Notes under the pieces: model-generated
Databases searched by the model: none
Told to the model about the DNA's origin: nothing
What the model saw: only the letters and a program-made list of their open reading frames with translations
Position numbers and translations under genes: made by a program
Shown here: positions 26,528-35,853 of the stretch, in pieces
Numbering within the stretch: position 1 is the first letter of the stretch
How the letters are laid out: each line of letters opens with the position of its first letter
Assembly: GCA_051748085.1 (NCBI GenBank)
Contig: JBNJHA010000004.1
Span: forward strand, 9,548-73,547
Source of the DNA: CAYNNQ01 sp051748085
GTDB lineage: Bacteria > Desulfobacterota > Desulfovibrionia > Desulfovibrionales > Desulfonatronovibrionaceae
Reading direction: 5' to 3'
Length of the DNA: 64,000 bases

Positions 26528-27394
26528 ATGACCCATAAAATTATATTCATTCTCGCCGGCGTATTCTTTTTTCTCGGACTGGACCCCACGGAGGCCATGG
26601 CCTGGGGGCCCGGCGTACATTTAAACACGGCCAACCACATTCTAGCCAATCTTAAGCTCATTTCACCGGCTATAGCCGAAATTATTTCCGCATACCGGGA
26701 ATCTTTCCGATATGGGTGTTTAAGCGCGGATATTTATATGGGCAAAGGCAAAAAGCTTCATTCCGGGCATTGCCACAATTGGGGTACGGGATTCAGGCTA
26801 CTGGAAAACAATCAAGACCCCGCGATACAATCCTATGCCTATGGCTACCTGAGCCACTTGGCCGCGGATACAATCGCCCACAATTACTATGTACCCAACA
26901 CCCTGAATATTTTCCCTTCCGGAGGTAAAATAAGTCATGTCTATATTGAACTGCAGGCGGACCGTCACATAACCGGACTTAATGCGCAGGCATGCTCGAT
27001 TATGGGACGAAAAAACAAACAGGCGGACAAGATACTCCGGCTTGCTTTAAAAAAACCAAAACTTCCTTTTGTACTCAAAAAACAATTATACAAAAAAGGT
27101 ATCGCCTTTTCCAGCCTGCACGGCTGGGAATTATCATTGCGCCTTCTTAACCGGGCTCTGCCGGTTGGAAGACTGGAATACCTGAACCACATGGTTGACT
27201 TGAGCCGAATCGCCGTAACCGATTTGCTTCGGGATCCGGACAACGCGAACTGCCTGGACTTTGACCCCATGGGTTTTACCAATTTAAAAATCGCCAAAGA
27301 TTTAAAGCAAAAAAAAATAGCGGCAAATAAGTTTCAGGAATATTTATTTCATCCGGACCCCAAATTCTCAGAACTCAGCATATCCTCGAATTGA
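26528..27394 (+). CDS. Zinc-dependent phospholipase C family protein, exported
   Basis: 288 residues. A signal peptide (KIIFILAGVFFFLGL, then AMA) would leave Trp as the first mature residue, as in the Bacillus zinc phospholipase C, where the N-terminal Trp ligates zinc. Further ligand-like segments are VHLNTANHIL, GCLSADIYMGKG, HSGHCHNW and GYLSHLAADTIAHNYYVP. It probably hydrolyses phosphodiesters in the periplasm or outside; the substrate is unknown. I chose ATG 26528; the frame start at 26504 (TTG) lies inside repeat-like sequence. A YkgJ gene follows after 22 bases. Confidence 0.85.
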   Translation: MTHKIIFILAGVFFFLGLDPTEAMAWGPGVHLNTANHILANLKLISPAIAEIISAYRESFRYGCLSADIYMGKGKKLHSGHCHNWGTGFRLLENNQDPAIQSYAYGYLSHLAADTIAHNYYVPNTLNIFPSGGKISHVYIELQADRHITGLNAQACSIMGRKNKQADKILRLALKKPKLPFVLKKQLYKKGIAFSSLHGWELSLRLLNRALPVGRLEYLNHMVDLSRIAVTDLLRDPDNANCLDFDPMGFTNLKIAKDLKQKKIAANKFQEYLFHPDPKFSELSISSN

Positions 27395-27416
27395 TCTGCT
27401 CATAACACTAAATTCA

Positions 27417-28067
27417 ATGTCCCGAGAGCAAATTACTTGTCAGCGCTGCGGAAAATGCTGCAGACAGGGAGGGCCTGCCATGCATGTCCGGGACAAATAT
27501 CTCCTGACAAAAAATCATCTGACAAAAAATAACATACTTCTGCTGCGGGCCGGGGAACCGGTAATCGACAATATATCCGGAGGCGCTAAACTCCTGCGCG
27601 AGGAAATGTTTAAAATCCGGGGAAAGTCCGAGTCAAACTGGGAATGTATGTTCTTTAATCCAGAAAACAATCTCTGCGGCATTTACGACCATCGACCTTA
27701 TCAATGCAGAATATTGAAATGCTGGGACACTTCCGAAATAGAAGCTGAATACAACCGCGAACGACTTAGTCGAAAAGAGATTCTGGATTGCAACTCTGGG
27801 CTGTGGGAACTAATCCTGTATTACGAACAGAATTGTCCGCTCTCGGAAATTATACGTTATTGCCGAGCCACACCTCATAAAGACCCAATTGAATTGCCTG
27901 AAGTAAAGGAAAAAATAATATTCGACCGCGATTTCCGGCAAAGTTTTGTCCATAAAACCGGTGCAGACGCACATATGACTTCTTTTTATTTTGGTCGTCC
28001 CCTGGAGCAAATCCTCGTCCTTTTGAAGCGATATATTAAAATCCACCGCAACTCTTCATCAAACTAA
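27417..28067 (+). CDS. YkgJ-type cysteine-cluster protein
   Basis: 216 residues with the family pattern CQRCGKCCRQGG at the N-terminus, then CMFFNPENNLCGIYDHRPYQCR and a further KCW near 100, together a probable Fe-S or zinc cluster ligand set (formerly UPF0153). A further Cys pair near 140-150 may add ligands. The role is not established. It may be cotranscribed with the phospholipase-like gene. Its 3' end runs into the left end of a family A long copy. Confidence 0.82.
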   Translation: MSREQITCQRCGKCCRQGGPAMHVRDKYLLTKNHLTKNNILLLRAGEPVIDNISGGAKLLREEMFKIRGKSESNWECMFFNPENNLCGIYDHRPYQCRILKCWDTSEIEAEYNRERLSRKEILDCNSGLWELILYYEQNCPLSEIIRYCRATPHKDPIELPEVKEKIIFDRDFRQSFVHKTGADAHMTSFYFGRPLEQILVLLKRYIKIHRNSSSN

Positions 28068-28201
28068 AAGCTCACCGCATTCTATGCGTAAACTTGCGAC
28101 AGGCCGCCCGGTCTTCCTATGCACTCTAAAAAAGGAAACCGGACCGCGGGATGGAACACAAAAAACCGGTTCCCGAATAAATATACATTACGGAACAAAA
28201 A
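28061..28201. repeat. Family A element, long copy cut by the assembly gap
   Basis: AAACTAAAAGCTCACCGCAT, GCGTAAACTTGCGACAGGCC, then the core with CCGGTCTTC / GGAAACCGG and GGACCGCGGGATGGAACAC. It stops at the N run after GGAACAAAAA. The matching copy at 35854 continues for about 115 bases past this point. Confidence 0.8.
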
Positions 28202-28301
28202 NNNNNNNNNNNNNNNNNNNNNNNNNNNNNNNNNNNNNNNNNNNNNNNNNNNNNNNNNNNNNNNNNNNNNNNNNNNNNNNNNNNNNNNNNNNNNNNNNNN
28301 N
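28202..28301. other. Assembly gap, 100 N
   Basis: A run of exactly 100 N, a conventional placeholder of unknown true length. It truncates both a family A element on the left and the 3' end of porB on the right. Further genes, such as a gamma subunit gene of the oxidoreductase, could be hidden here. Confidence 0.98.
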
Positions 28302-29178
28302 TATCATCTTCGGTGAGATGCCTGAAGCGGCGCTGCAGCTTAAGATAATCCTGAATCGGCTTTAATTTTTTTGTTTTCTGGGTAACATTAAATTCACCGT
28401 TAACAACTTCATACAGAGGGAAAGCGCCGGTCTGAACCGCCAGTTTGGCCAGAGTCAAACTTTGATTGGGCTTGCTCCTCCATCCGGTCGGACAGGGAGA
28501 ATAAATCTGCATGTAAGCCGGACCATCCACGGCCAGCGATTTGCGGACCTTGTTCATCAAATCCAGATAATAGGCCGGACTGGCAGTAGCCACATAGGGA
28601 ATCTCATGTGCCGCCGCAATCATGGCCACATTTTTTTTCCATGTCTTCTGCCCCATGCTCGCTTTGCCCGGAGGCGAGGTAGTAGTCATCGCTCCGTAGG
28701 GCGTTGAACTGGAACGCTGAATCCCGGTATTCATATAGGCCTCATTGTCCAGACACACATAAAGAAAATTGTGTCCCCTCTCCAGGGCTCCGGAAAGGGC
28801 TTGCAGACCAATATCCGCTGTTCCGCCGTCACCGGCAAAAGCTATTATATTCGGCTTCTTGTCTTTTAGACGGCCTTTTTTATAAAGGACCTGAATAGCG
28901 GACTCAATCCCTGAGGCGACCGCTGCGGTATTTTCAAAAGCGACATGTATCCAGGGCACCTTCCACGCGGTCTCCGGAAATGGCGAAGTGACTATTTCCA
29001 TACATCCCGTGGCATTGGCCACGATAGTATTCGGCCCGGCCGCCTTCATGACCATGCCCATGGCCAATATTTCGCCGCACCCCTGACACGCTCTATGCCC
29101 CGAGGATATCATTGATTCCTGAGGGATGTTTTTTGCCGTAATTTTTTCGTAATCTATTACCTGCGCACTATCCTGCAT
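28302..29178 (-). CDS. porB: Pyruvate:ferredoxin oxidoreductase beta subunit, C-terminus missing
   Basis: 292 residues are visible. The thiamine pyrophosphate-binding features are present: HRACQGCGEI with cluster-type cysteines near residue 24, ATGCMEIVTSPFPETAW near 52, the Mg-TPP motif AGDGGTADIG near 110, NEAYMNTGIQRSS near 140, and a late YLKLQRRFRHL block. The last 20-40 residues lie in the gap. The start is ATG 29178 (MQDSAQVIDYE), overlapping porA by 11 bases; a longer frame to 29289 lies inside porA. With PorA it makes acetyl-CoA and reduced ferredoxin from pyruvate. Confidence 0.9.
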
Positions 29179-30343
29179 TGCTGCGTACCCCCCAAATTGT
29201 ATAACCGCTGACAAATTCTCTTGCTTTGGCCTTTTTATAAATGATCTTGAATTCCCGCACCGGGACATCACGCCCGCCGACACCGACAATTACGTTTTGT
29301 ATTTCTGGTGCCTCGGGGCGGCCATACATAAGACTTTTTATTTCCTGACCAAGAGGCCCGCTATTACATCCCGGGCTGATGGCCCTGTCCAGAACCACCA
29401 GATTTTTTACTCCCTGTATAGATTTAATAAATTCTTCCTCCGGAAACGGTCTCCAAAGACGAAGACGAATCTGACGAACGGATTCGCCTTCGGTTGCCAG
29501 CGAATCCACAGCGGTCATCAATGTCTCCCCGAGCGAGCCCATGCTGACAAACGCAATTTCCGCATCCGCGTCCCCGTTTTGTTCAACGAGTTCATACTTG
29601 CGTCCGGTAAGCTCCTCCCATTCAGCAAAAACTTCCTGGACAACTTTATCGGCACCCAAAAGTGCCTGCTCACATTGTTTTTTGGCTTCCAGATATATTT
29701 CCGGAACTCCGACCGGTCCCATGGTCACGGGATTGGCGGGATCCAGCTTCATTCCGGGATCAAAATCAGGTAAAAAACCGTCCACAGTCTCCTGTTCCAG
29801 AATCTGCACCGGCTCAATCATGTGACTCAGGGTAAAGCCATCCATATTGACCCCGACCGGGAGTAATACGCGCTTATCTTCCGCGATTTTAAACGCGAGA
29901 ATGCTCAGGTCATAGGCTTCCTGACCGTTTTCAACAAAGAGCTGTACCCAGCCTATGTCCTTTTCGGACATAATATCGCTGTGGTCGTTCCAGATGGAAA
30001 TAGGTCCAGACAAAGCCCTGTTGGCGATGGTCATAACCATTGGAGTACGCAAACTGGCGGCAATAAACAGAATTTCGTGCATAAGGGCCAGGCCCTGCGC
30101 TGAGGTCGCGGTATAAACACGGGCCCCGGTGGCGGAAGCCCCCACAGCGGCGCTCATGGCTGAATGTTCGGACTCGACCGGAATAAATGCCGCATCGAGT
30201 TCAGCGTTAGCAACGAATTCGGAAAGCTCCTCCACAATATGCGTTTGCGGCGTAATGGGATAAGCGGAAACAACATCCACCTTGGCCATTTTCACCGCTT
30301 CGGCAACAGCCAGCGAAACTTCGGTTCCAATCCTTTTGGGCAT
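29168..30343 (-). CDS. porA: Pyruvate:ferredoxin oxidoreductase alpha subunit
   Basis: 391 residues with the pyrimidine-binding TPP domain of the PorA type: SAYPITPQTHIVEELSEF near 27, FIPVESEHSAMSAAVGAS near 55, TATSAQGLALMHEILF near 80, then the transketolase C-like domain (IAFVSMGSLGETL, RLRLWRPFPEEEF). ATG 30343 overlaps the porD stop as TAATG, with GGAGGA upstream. Subunit order D-A-B indicates the four-subunit enzyme class. No gamma subunit is visible in the window. Confidence 0.92.
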   Translation of the reverse strand: MPKRIGTEVSLAVAEAVKMAKVDVVSAYPITPQTHIVEELSEFVANAELDAAFIPVESEHSAMSAAVGASATGARVYTATSAQGLALMHEILFIAASLRTPMVMTIANRALSGPISIWNDHSDIMSEKDIGWVQLFVENGQEAYDLSILAFKIAEDKRVLLPVGVNMDGFTLSHMIEPVQILEQETVDGFLPDFDPGMKLDPANPVTMGPVGVPEIYLEAKKQCEQALLGADKVVQEVFAEWEELTGRKYELVEQNGDADAEIAFVSMGSLGETLMTAVDSLATEGESVRQIRLRLWRPFPEEEFIKSIQGVKNLVVLDRAISPGCNSGPLGQEIKSLMYGRPEAPEIQNVIVGVGGRDVPVREFKIIYKKAKAREFVSGYTIWGVRSNAG

Positions 30344-30633
30344 TAATCCTCCTCCCTGTGCATGCTTATCGCGTCCTTGGGACACTGTTCAGCACAAATG
30401 CCGCATCCTTTACAATAATAAAGATCGGATCTGAACAACCCCTCGGAATCTTCACTTATACAAAATTCTGGACAAGATATTGCGCAAATGCCGCATTTTA
30501 TACACTTATCCTCATCCAAGACCGGCACCTCCGAGCGCCAGTCACCGGTTTTGAGCGCCGAAGCATTGCCCGGCGTCAAGATTGCAGCTCCGAGACTCAA
30601 GTCCTCCCAAGCTGGAAGCTTATCTGTTCCCAT
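30343..30633 (-). CDS. porD: Oxidoreductase delta subunit, two [4Fe-4S] ferredoxin
   Basis: 96 residues with two classical clusters, CIKCGICAISCP and CKGCGICAEQCP, after an N-terminal arm typical of PorD (WRSEVPVLDEDKC). It carries electrons from the alpha/beta subunits to external ferredoxin. ATG 30633 has GGAGG upstream. First gene of the porDAB operon. Confidence 0.92.
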   Translation of the reverse strand: MGTDKLPAWEDLSLGAAILTPGNASALKTGDWRSEVPVLDEDKCIKCGICAISCPEFCISEDSEGLFRSDLYYCKGCGICAEQCPKDAISMHREED

Positions 30634-30798
30634 ACATCCTCCAAAAAAGTTTGGTCATTCGGCCCGCAAAAAATACAATGGTCCAATCTCCAACGCCCGA
30701 AGACAAAAATTCAATACTTTTAACTCGCCCATTAAGAAGCATTAAAAAAATAAAAGCAATATTATTTTCGGTCAATGGCCTGAAAATTTCACAAAAGG

Positions 30799-31857
30799 CT
30801 ATAACGCATCCGCCCTTTTGTCCAATTTATCAGCTATGCGTTGTCCAATGCGCGCAACCATTTGCAGACAATCAACTCCGCACACCCCGCTTTTATCTCG
30901 TCTATAGGCCCACTTGGCTATATAAACGGCATCCACCCGGACCCTGCTTCCGCCCAAAGCCTTATACAGATTTGAACGGGCCTGTTCCCGTTCGGAAATA
31001 ACCTGTTTTATATCCAATCCAGGTTTTTCCTGCGCCTCTTTTTTATTTTTGGCCTGCCAATAAGCAAAATATGCCTGCCGGACTTTTTCCTCCGCATCCA
31101 TATAGGCATACAAAAGTTGCGGATTATTGCCGCGCATACATTTGGCCAATACCGAAGAACCCGACCTCAGTTTTCGGGCCAGACGTCTTATCATGTCTGC
31201 AATCTGCCCATCGCCCATAACTACTTTATTTTTTTCACCGTTTGCTTCTTCCACAATCTTGGGGGTAGAGCGGGACAAAGAAATGAGCTCATCAACAAAA
31301 AGGTCCACATATTTTTCAGCCATAAAACTTAAAAATTTCTCGGTCAAAACATACTTAAAAAAATATTCGCGCATGGATTCATCTTCCGGAGCCTTGGCGT
31401 TTATCCCATACATATGCAGGCCATAGCGAGTATTCAATTCCCGAAAAGTCAGGGTCAATTCCGCCTTGTCAAGATCAACACCGGCCGGGATATAATGAGC
31501 AAAGACCTGTCCGGCCAAATCCTCCAAAAATCCATGCGTTATCAGTTCGTCTTCCGGACTTTTCTCCCGGGGAGCAACATCCATGACTTTTTCCCGGGAT
31601 TGCGAAGCGTTTCCTTCCTTGCCGGCCTTGGATTCATTCCCGCCTTCAGCCCCGGCATAGTCCTTCTTTCCTGCATCCCGGGAAGACTCCGCAAAATCTG
31701 AAGTCTCACCGGTCTGATTCTGCTTTTGCACTTGAAACTTTTTTTGAACAATATTCCTGCTGCTCTGTTCTTCAGGCGCAACCGCCAATCTCCATATCCA
31801 TACCCCTCCGGCAACCAGAAGGATTAACCCGATTAGAATCAAATATTTTTTTTTCAT
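30799..31857 (-). CDS. Membrane-anchored periplasmic protein of unknown function
   Basis: 352 residues: one N-terminal membrane helix (KYLILIGLILLVAGGVWIW), a charged low-complexity linker rich in Gly, Ser, Lys and Glu (about 30-105), and a helical C-terminal domain (about 110-350) with the segments FLEDLAGQVFAHYIPAG and RELNTRYGLHMYG. Three cysteines fall in the last 130 residues. I recognise no family. The orientation suggests a globular domain outside the cytoplasm. It is transcribed toward porD with a 165-base spacer, so a link to the oxidoreductase is doubtful. Confidence 0.7.
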   Translation of the reverse strand: MKKKYLILIGLILLVAGGVWIWRLAVAPEEQSSRNIVQKKFQVQKQNQTGETSDFAESSRDAGKKDYAGAEGGNESKAGKEGNASQSREKVMDVAPREKSPEDELITHGFLEDLAGQVFAHYIPAGVDLDKAELTLTFRELNTRYGLHMYGINAKAPEDESMREYFFKYVLTEKFLSFMAEKYVDLFVDELISLSRSTPKIVEEANGEKNKVVMGDGQIADMIRRLARKLRSGSSVLAKCMRGNNPQLLYAYMDAEEKVRQAYFAYWQAKNKKEAQEKPGLDIKQVISEREQARSNLYKALGGSRVRVDAVYIAKWAYRRDKSGVCGVDCLQMVARIGQRIADKLDKRADAL

Positions 31858-31898
31858 AACGATCCCGATACCATAAAAACTTTACAAATAATTCAATG

Positions 31899-31955
31899 TA
31901 ACTATTCACCACCTGGAAAAATCACCGGTTTCTGCATGCATTTACTGAACATTTA
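31899..31955. repeat. Family A element, short copy
   Basis: TAACTATTCACCACCTGG, AAAATCACCGGTTTCTGCAT and TTTACTGAACATTTACG match the three blocks of the short form. It lies between two minus-strand hypothetical genes. Confidence 0.7.
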
Positions 31956-32022
31956 CGCTTTGCCCGACAAGCCAAGCAATACTCCAAGCAAGCTCAGGAC
32001 GGCTGCGGCGCATAAAATAAAA

Positions 32023-32742
32023 TTAGTCCCTCCATGCCTTAACACGGCCCTGCTCAATCAGCCGGGCAACTCCTTTTTTCATGGCCTCGACTTTCTGAGG
32101 ATCACAATCGTTGCCCGGTGAGCAATCCGGGCACATTCCGTGCAGAATGATCTTTTCCGTTCCATCGCCCTCGGGGTATATTCCGACTTGTTCGGCTGGC
32201 TGACTGCATACAGCGCAAATCTGAATCAAATCAGTCGCCCTGTCCATCCGGCGGACGGTCTTTTCCTTATCAGCTAAAACTTCAAGACAAAGGGCCGCGA
32301 TCCCTTCCTGATCAATTGCGGATCTAAGGGTCTGCAATTTCTTTTCATGTTCTTCTATCTCTTCAGGGGAAGGGGCAATGGAAGGCTTTTTTTCCAGCGC
32401 GCTGTCTTTGGGTTCGGGAATAATAAACTGCCAATGATCATCTTCATCCGCATAATCCTCCTCCCTTCGTCCCAGTACACCAAGCGAAGAAAAAAGCTCC
32501 AGTTCTTTGTCCAGGGCCCGTTCGACAAACAGAGGCCACATGGGCATGCCCATCCTCTTGCCCAGAGATTTCAAAAAATCGTTCTTTTCCCTGGCGTCCA
32601 GTCTATAAAAACCGGCCAATTTGTCTGCCGGGTAGCATATTTTGGCCTCCAGGGCCGGTTTTCGTCTATTATAAAAATAAACCCGGTGTTCTGCGTCTAT
32701 TGTCGCCTTCCATTTATTGCCGCATCTATCTGCCAACTGCAT
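32023..32742 (-). CDS. Uncharacterised protein with C-terminal zinc-finger-like cysteines
   Basis: 239 residues. A beta-rich N-terminus (WKATIDAEHRVYFYNRR), an acidic centre and a C-terminal region with ICAVCSQPAEQ and GMCPDCSPGNDC, which could bind zinc, followed by a helical tail. No signal or membrane segment. The start ATG 32742 has a strong GGAGGA. It follows tilS by 63 bases and is probably cotranscribed. Function unknown. Confidence 0.75.
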   Translation of the reverse strand: MQLADRCGNKWKATIDAEHRVYFYNRRKPALEAKICYPADKLAGFYRLDAREKNDFLKSLGKRMGMPMWPLFVERALDKELELFSSLGVLGRREEDYADEDDHWQFIIPEPKDSALEKKPSIAPSPEEIEEHEKKLQTLRSAIDQEGIAALCLEVLADKEKTVRRMDRATDLIQICAVCSQPAEQVGIYPEGDGTEKIILHGMCPDCSPGNDCDPQKVEAMKKGVARLIEQGRVKAWRD

Positions 32743-32805
32743 ACAATTCCTCCATTATCTTCATGGTAAATTTAACAGTATTGCCCCAAAAATCCAAAAT
32801 ACAAG

Positions 32806-33846
32806 CTATCTGCTGCGCTGCATACAATTTTTGTCCACCTTGAACATAACATCCCCGCTCTTTATCCAGGCCTGTTTTCCTCCTGGAAATTGGATACATC
32901 TGCCGCCCCGCCCGGACAACCAGGCTTTATCCAGCTTTTCAATATTTTTAAAAAGGGGCTGACCCGGCCCCAATTTCTCCAACGCCTTTTTATAGGCCCG
33001 CATACGCAGGGCCGGATGAACATCGCGCAGTTTTCGGCCGTTAAAACAAATTTCATTTTCCTGCTTATAAGCCAAAAGATCGGCAATGCGCTCCGAGAAA
33101 AAATCCCGGTCCGTGCTGCCCTGCTTCCATAAAACGGCAATCTGGTCCAGGAAATTCGGATTTTCGCGAAAAAAGAGAGGCAGGATATCGTGCCGGATTC
33201 GATTGCGGAGAAAAGCACGCTCGGTATTTGATTTGTCTTCTACCCATTTTTGTCGCAATTCTTTGAGGAAAAAATATATTTCCTCCTTGGACATCAGTAG
33301 CAAAGGACGGACAATACAACCATTGACTGCACGCATTCCGGCTAAACCTGGCCACCCGCTGCCTCTTAGGATACGCATCAAAACATCCTCGGCCAAATCA
33401 TTTAAATGGTGGCCGGTAAAAATAAAATCATAGCCATTTCGAGATGCCAATCCGTGCAGAAATCTGTATCTCACAACCCGGGCGGCCTGTTCAAGGCCCA
33501 TTTTCATCCGCAGGGCATAAATAGCAATCCGGCTTTTTCCCAAGAAACAATCCACATTATATTCATCACAGAGATGACGGACAAACCGGGCTTCCTGATC
33601 CGCTTCGTCGCGCAACAGATGGTTTAAATGAGCGGCATGCAGTTTTAACCCCAACCGGGAGCGCAAAAGGAAAAAAATCAGCAGCAGGGCATTAGAATCC
33701 GGGCCGCCGGAAAGGGCCAGAAGAACACTTCGCCCCCGCAAATCCAATTTAAGTTCTTCACGTACGAACCTCTCAGTCCGCAGACACAAACGGGCGCACT
33801 CCGGAGGGATATTCTGTAAATTAATCGGGCTGTCTCCCTTTAGCAA
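32806..33846 (-). CDS. tilS: tRNA(Ile)-lysidine synthetase TilS
   Basis: 346 residues. The N-type ATP pyrophosphatase P-loop SGGPDS at 46-51, LHAAHLNHLLRDEAD near 72, the GLEQAARVVRYRFL segment near 116, and FTGHHLNDLAEDVLMR near 143 are the family marks; a degenerate C-terminal substrate domain follows. It attaches lysine to C34 of the CAU-anticodon tRNA-Ile, changing AUG to AUA decoding. The start is TTG 33846 with AGGAAAAGG upstream; no better ATG precedes the P-loop. The neighbouring genes give no functional link. Confidence 0.92.
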   Translation of the reverse strand: MLKGDSPINLQNIPPECARLCLRTERFVREELKLDLRGRSVLLALSGGPDSNALLLIFFLLRSRLGLKLHAAHLNHLLRDEADQEARFVRHLCDEYNVDCFLGKSRIAIYALRMKMGLEQAARVVRYRFLHGLASRNGYDFIFTGHHLNDLAEDVLMRILRGSGWPGLAGMRAVNGCIVRPLLLMSKEEIYFFLKELRQKWVEDKSNTERAFLRNRIRHDILPLFFRENPNFLDQIAVLWKQGSTDRDFFSERIADLLAYKQENEICFNGRKLRDVHPALRMRAYKKALEKLGPGQPLFKNIEKLDKAWLSGRGGRCIQFPGGKQAWIKSGDVMFKVDKNCMQRSR

Positions 33847-33892
33847 AGTCCTTTTCCTGTATGTTTTTAAATATGCGATACAAACAAAATCT

Positions 33893-33931
33893 TAACTATT
33901 CACTGCATTAAAAACTGGGTGGACAGATACA
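33893..33931. repeat. Family A element, internally shortened copy
   Basis: TAACTATTCACTGCATTAAA joins directly to GGGTGGACAGATACAC, so the central hairpin of about 20 bases is missing. It lies in the spacer between the substrate-binding protein gene and tilS. Confidence 0.65.
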
Positions 33932-33950
33932 CAAAACTCTGCTTTTTTCA

Positions 33951-35591
33951 TCATCTCCGGGAATATTTTTGCAGTTTCTGCGGGACCCACCAGCGGGGCA
34001 TATTATAGGAAATGCCGGCCGGAGCGGCCTCTATGCCGTGAAAGCGCGTATCCAGGATCGGCAGGGACATCGGGACATACAAAAAACAATACGGCTGATC
34101 CCGGTGCAGGATTTCCTGCAGCCGATCATATATTTTTTTTCTTTCCTGCTGATCCATGGACCTTCTCCCGCGCAGCAGAAGGGAATCCACCTCGGAATTG
34201 CTATAGCCAACAAAATTGAGTCCGTTGTCTTCGATTTTAGAAGAATGCCAGACATCGAAAATATCCGGATCCTGAACTATATTCCAACCGAGGAGAAGAG
34301 CCTCAAAACGGCGCTTGTCCACAAATTCCTTTATGAAGGTCGCCCATTCAACGGTGCGTATGTCCATTTCTATTCCGATTTGCTTTAAACGGTATTGTAT
34401 AATGGTCGCCGTTTTTATGCGCAGATCGTTTCCCTGGCTGGTAAGCAGCGTGAATGAAAACGGACGGCCGTTTTTGTCCAGCAAACCGTCACCATCGTGA
34501 TCCCTCCAGCCATTTTGGGCCAAAAGCTCGACCGCCTTTTCCGGGTCATAACCGTGATCGCTGATTTCATGATTATAAACCCAGGTTCCGGGTTTGTATG
34601 GACCTATTGTCGCCACGCCTTGGCCAAGCAAAACTCCTTTTATAATTTCTTTTTTGTCTATGGCATAAGCCAGCGCTCTGCGCACCTCTGGTTCGGTAAA
34701 CAAGGGATGTCTCAAATTGTAGCCCAAATAAGTATAGCTGAAAGAAAGATATTTATACTTATTGAAATTATCTTCCCAGAATTTACCCGTGGTCTGGAAA
34801 AGGAACTGTTGCGGAGACAAACTCATCATATCCAGGTTGCGGGCTTTCAGCTCCATGAACATGGTGGCCGGATCAGGAATGACCCGGTAAATAAGCCCAT
34901 CCAGATACGGCCGCCCCAAAAAATAATCCTCATTCGCCTCTAGAACCAGCCTGCGTCCTTCATCCCATTTGGCAAGCTTGAACGGTCCGGCACCCATGGG
35001 ACGGCGGCTGTATTCGGACTGAAGCAGGTCCTCGCCTTCCAGGCAGTGCTCGGGCAGAATTGAATGTGCCCATGTGACAAGTGAACGGGCAAAAGGCTTT
35101 TCATAAAGCACCTCAAATGTATACTCATCCAGCAGACGGAATTCCTTTATCCGTTTATAATCCTCGGCGTAAGCGGTCGGAGTCTCAGGGTCAATCATCA
35201 GATTATAGGTAAATTGGACATCCCGCGCGGTTAAAGGCTGGCCATCAAACCATTTTATGTCCTCTCTCAATTTAAACTTAAGCCTTGTTCCGTTATCAAG
35301 CACCGAATAGCTCTCGGCGGCCCAGGGAACCAGCTCAATATCCTTATTATATTTAAGCGGAGCAACATAGATGTGATCCGCCACTTCGTGCGAAGCACTG
35401 TCTGACGCCAAAGGGGGGATAAGATTACTCGGCTCGCCGTTGATCCCGAGCACGGCCATCCCGCCGGTTTGCGACTTGGAAGCATTGACTGCCACAGTGT
35501 CCACGCCGTTTTTTTCCTCCGGAGGCTTGTCCCGGCACCCAGTGAGCACACATAACGCCAAAAGAAATAAAAGGAAAAAACACTTGTGCAT
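33951..35591 (-). CDS. Peptide/nickel-type ABC transporter substrate-binding lipoprotein
   Basis: 546 residues. The lipoprotein signal MHKCFFLLFLLALCVLTGC has a lipobox ending at Cys19. The body is the SBP_bac_5 (cluster C) fold: LVPWAAESYSV, LREDIKWFDGQPLTARDVQF near 125, YAIDKKEIIKG near 310, and late QEILHRDQPYCFLYVP. It would bind an oligopeptide or similar ligand outside the inner membrane. No permease or ATPase genes are adjacent, so its transporter partner is elsewhere. Confidence 0.92.
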   Translation of the reverse strand: MHKCFFLLFLLALCVLTGCRDKPPEEKNGVDTVAVNASKSQTGGMAVLGINGEPSNLIPPLASDSASHEVADHIYVAPLKYNKDIELVPWAAESYSVLDNGTRLKFKLREDIKWFDGQPLTARDVQFTYNLMIDPETPTAYAEDYKRIKEFRLLDEYTFEVLYEKPFARSLVTWAHSILPEHCLEGEDLLQSEYSRRPMGAGPFKLAKWDEGRRLVLEANEDYFLGRPYLDGLIYRVIPDPATMFMELKARNLDMMSLSPQQFLFQTTGKFWEDNFNKYKYLSFSYTYLGYNLRHPLFTEPEVRRALAYAIDKKEIIKGVLLGQGVATIGPYKPGTWVYNHEISDHGYDPEKAVELLAQNGWRDHDGDGLLDKNGRPFSFTLLTSQGNDLRIKTATIIQYRLKQIGIEMDIRTVEWATFIKEFVDKRRFEALLLGWNIVQDPDIFDVWHSSKIEDNGLNFVGYSNSEVDSLLLRGRRSMDQQERKKIYDRLQEILHRDQPYCFLYVPMSLPILDTRFHGIEAAPAGISYNMPRWWVPQKLQKYSRR

Positions 35592-35853
35592 AAGCTCTAA
35601 TTGTGGTTATAATTAAATATAAAAATAATTCCTGTCCTCTTTCAACAAAAACTGTTTGGTAAATAAACCCGAGCAAAGGATGAATTACCCATAAAACTAC
35701 TTTAAATCGTCGAAGTTGTGAAGGTGGCTGACAGGGCATATATTTCAATAATATTGAGCTCCTGCATATTTCCTCATTTTTTTTGCCTTTCGGGCTTGCA
35801 AACCGTCTAAAGTTTGATTAGATGGTCCTGTTCTCTGAAGACTAAAAAAAAGG

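Noticed and set aside
28084..28365. Reading frames running through the N runs (also 50779-52269 and the 5' extension of porB)
   Set aside because: N positions translate as X; the frames join unrelated flanks and are not genes.
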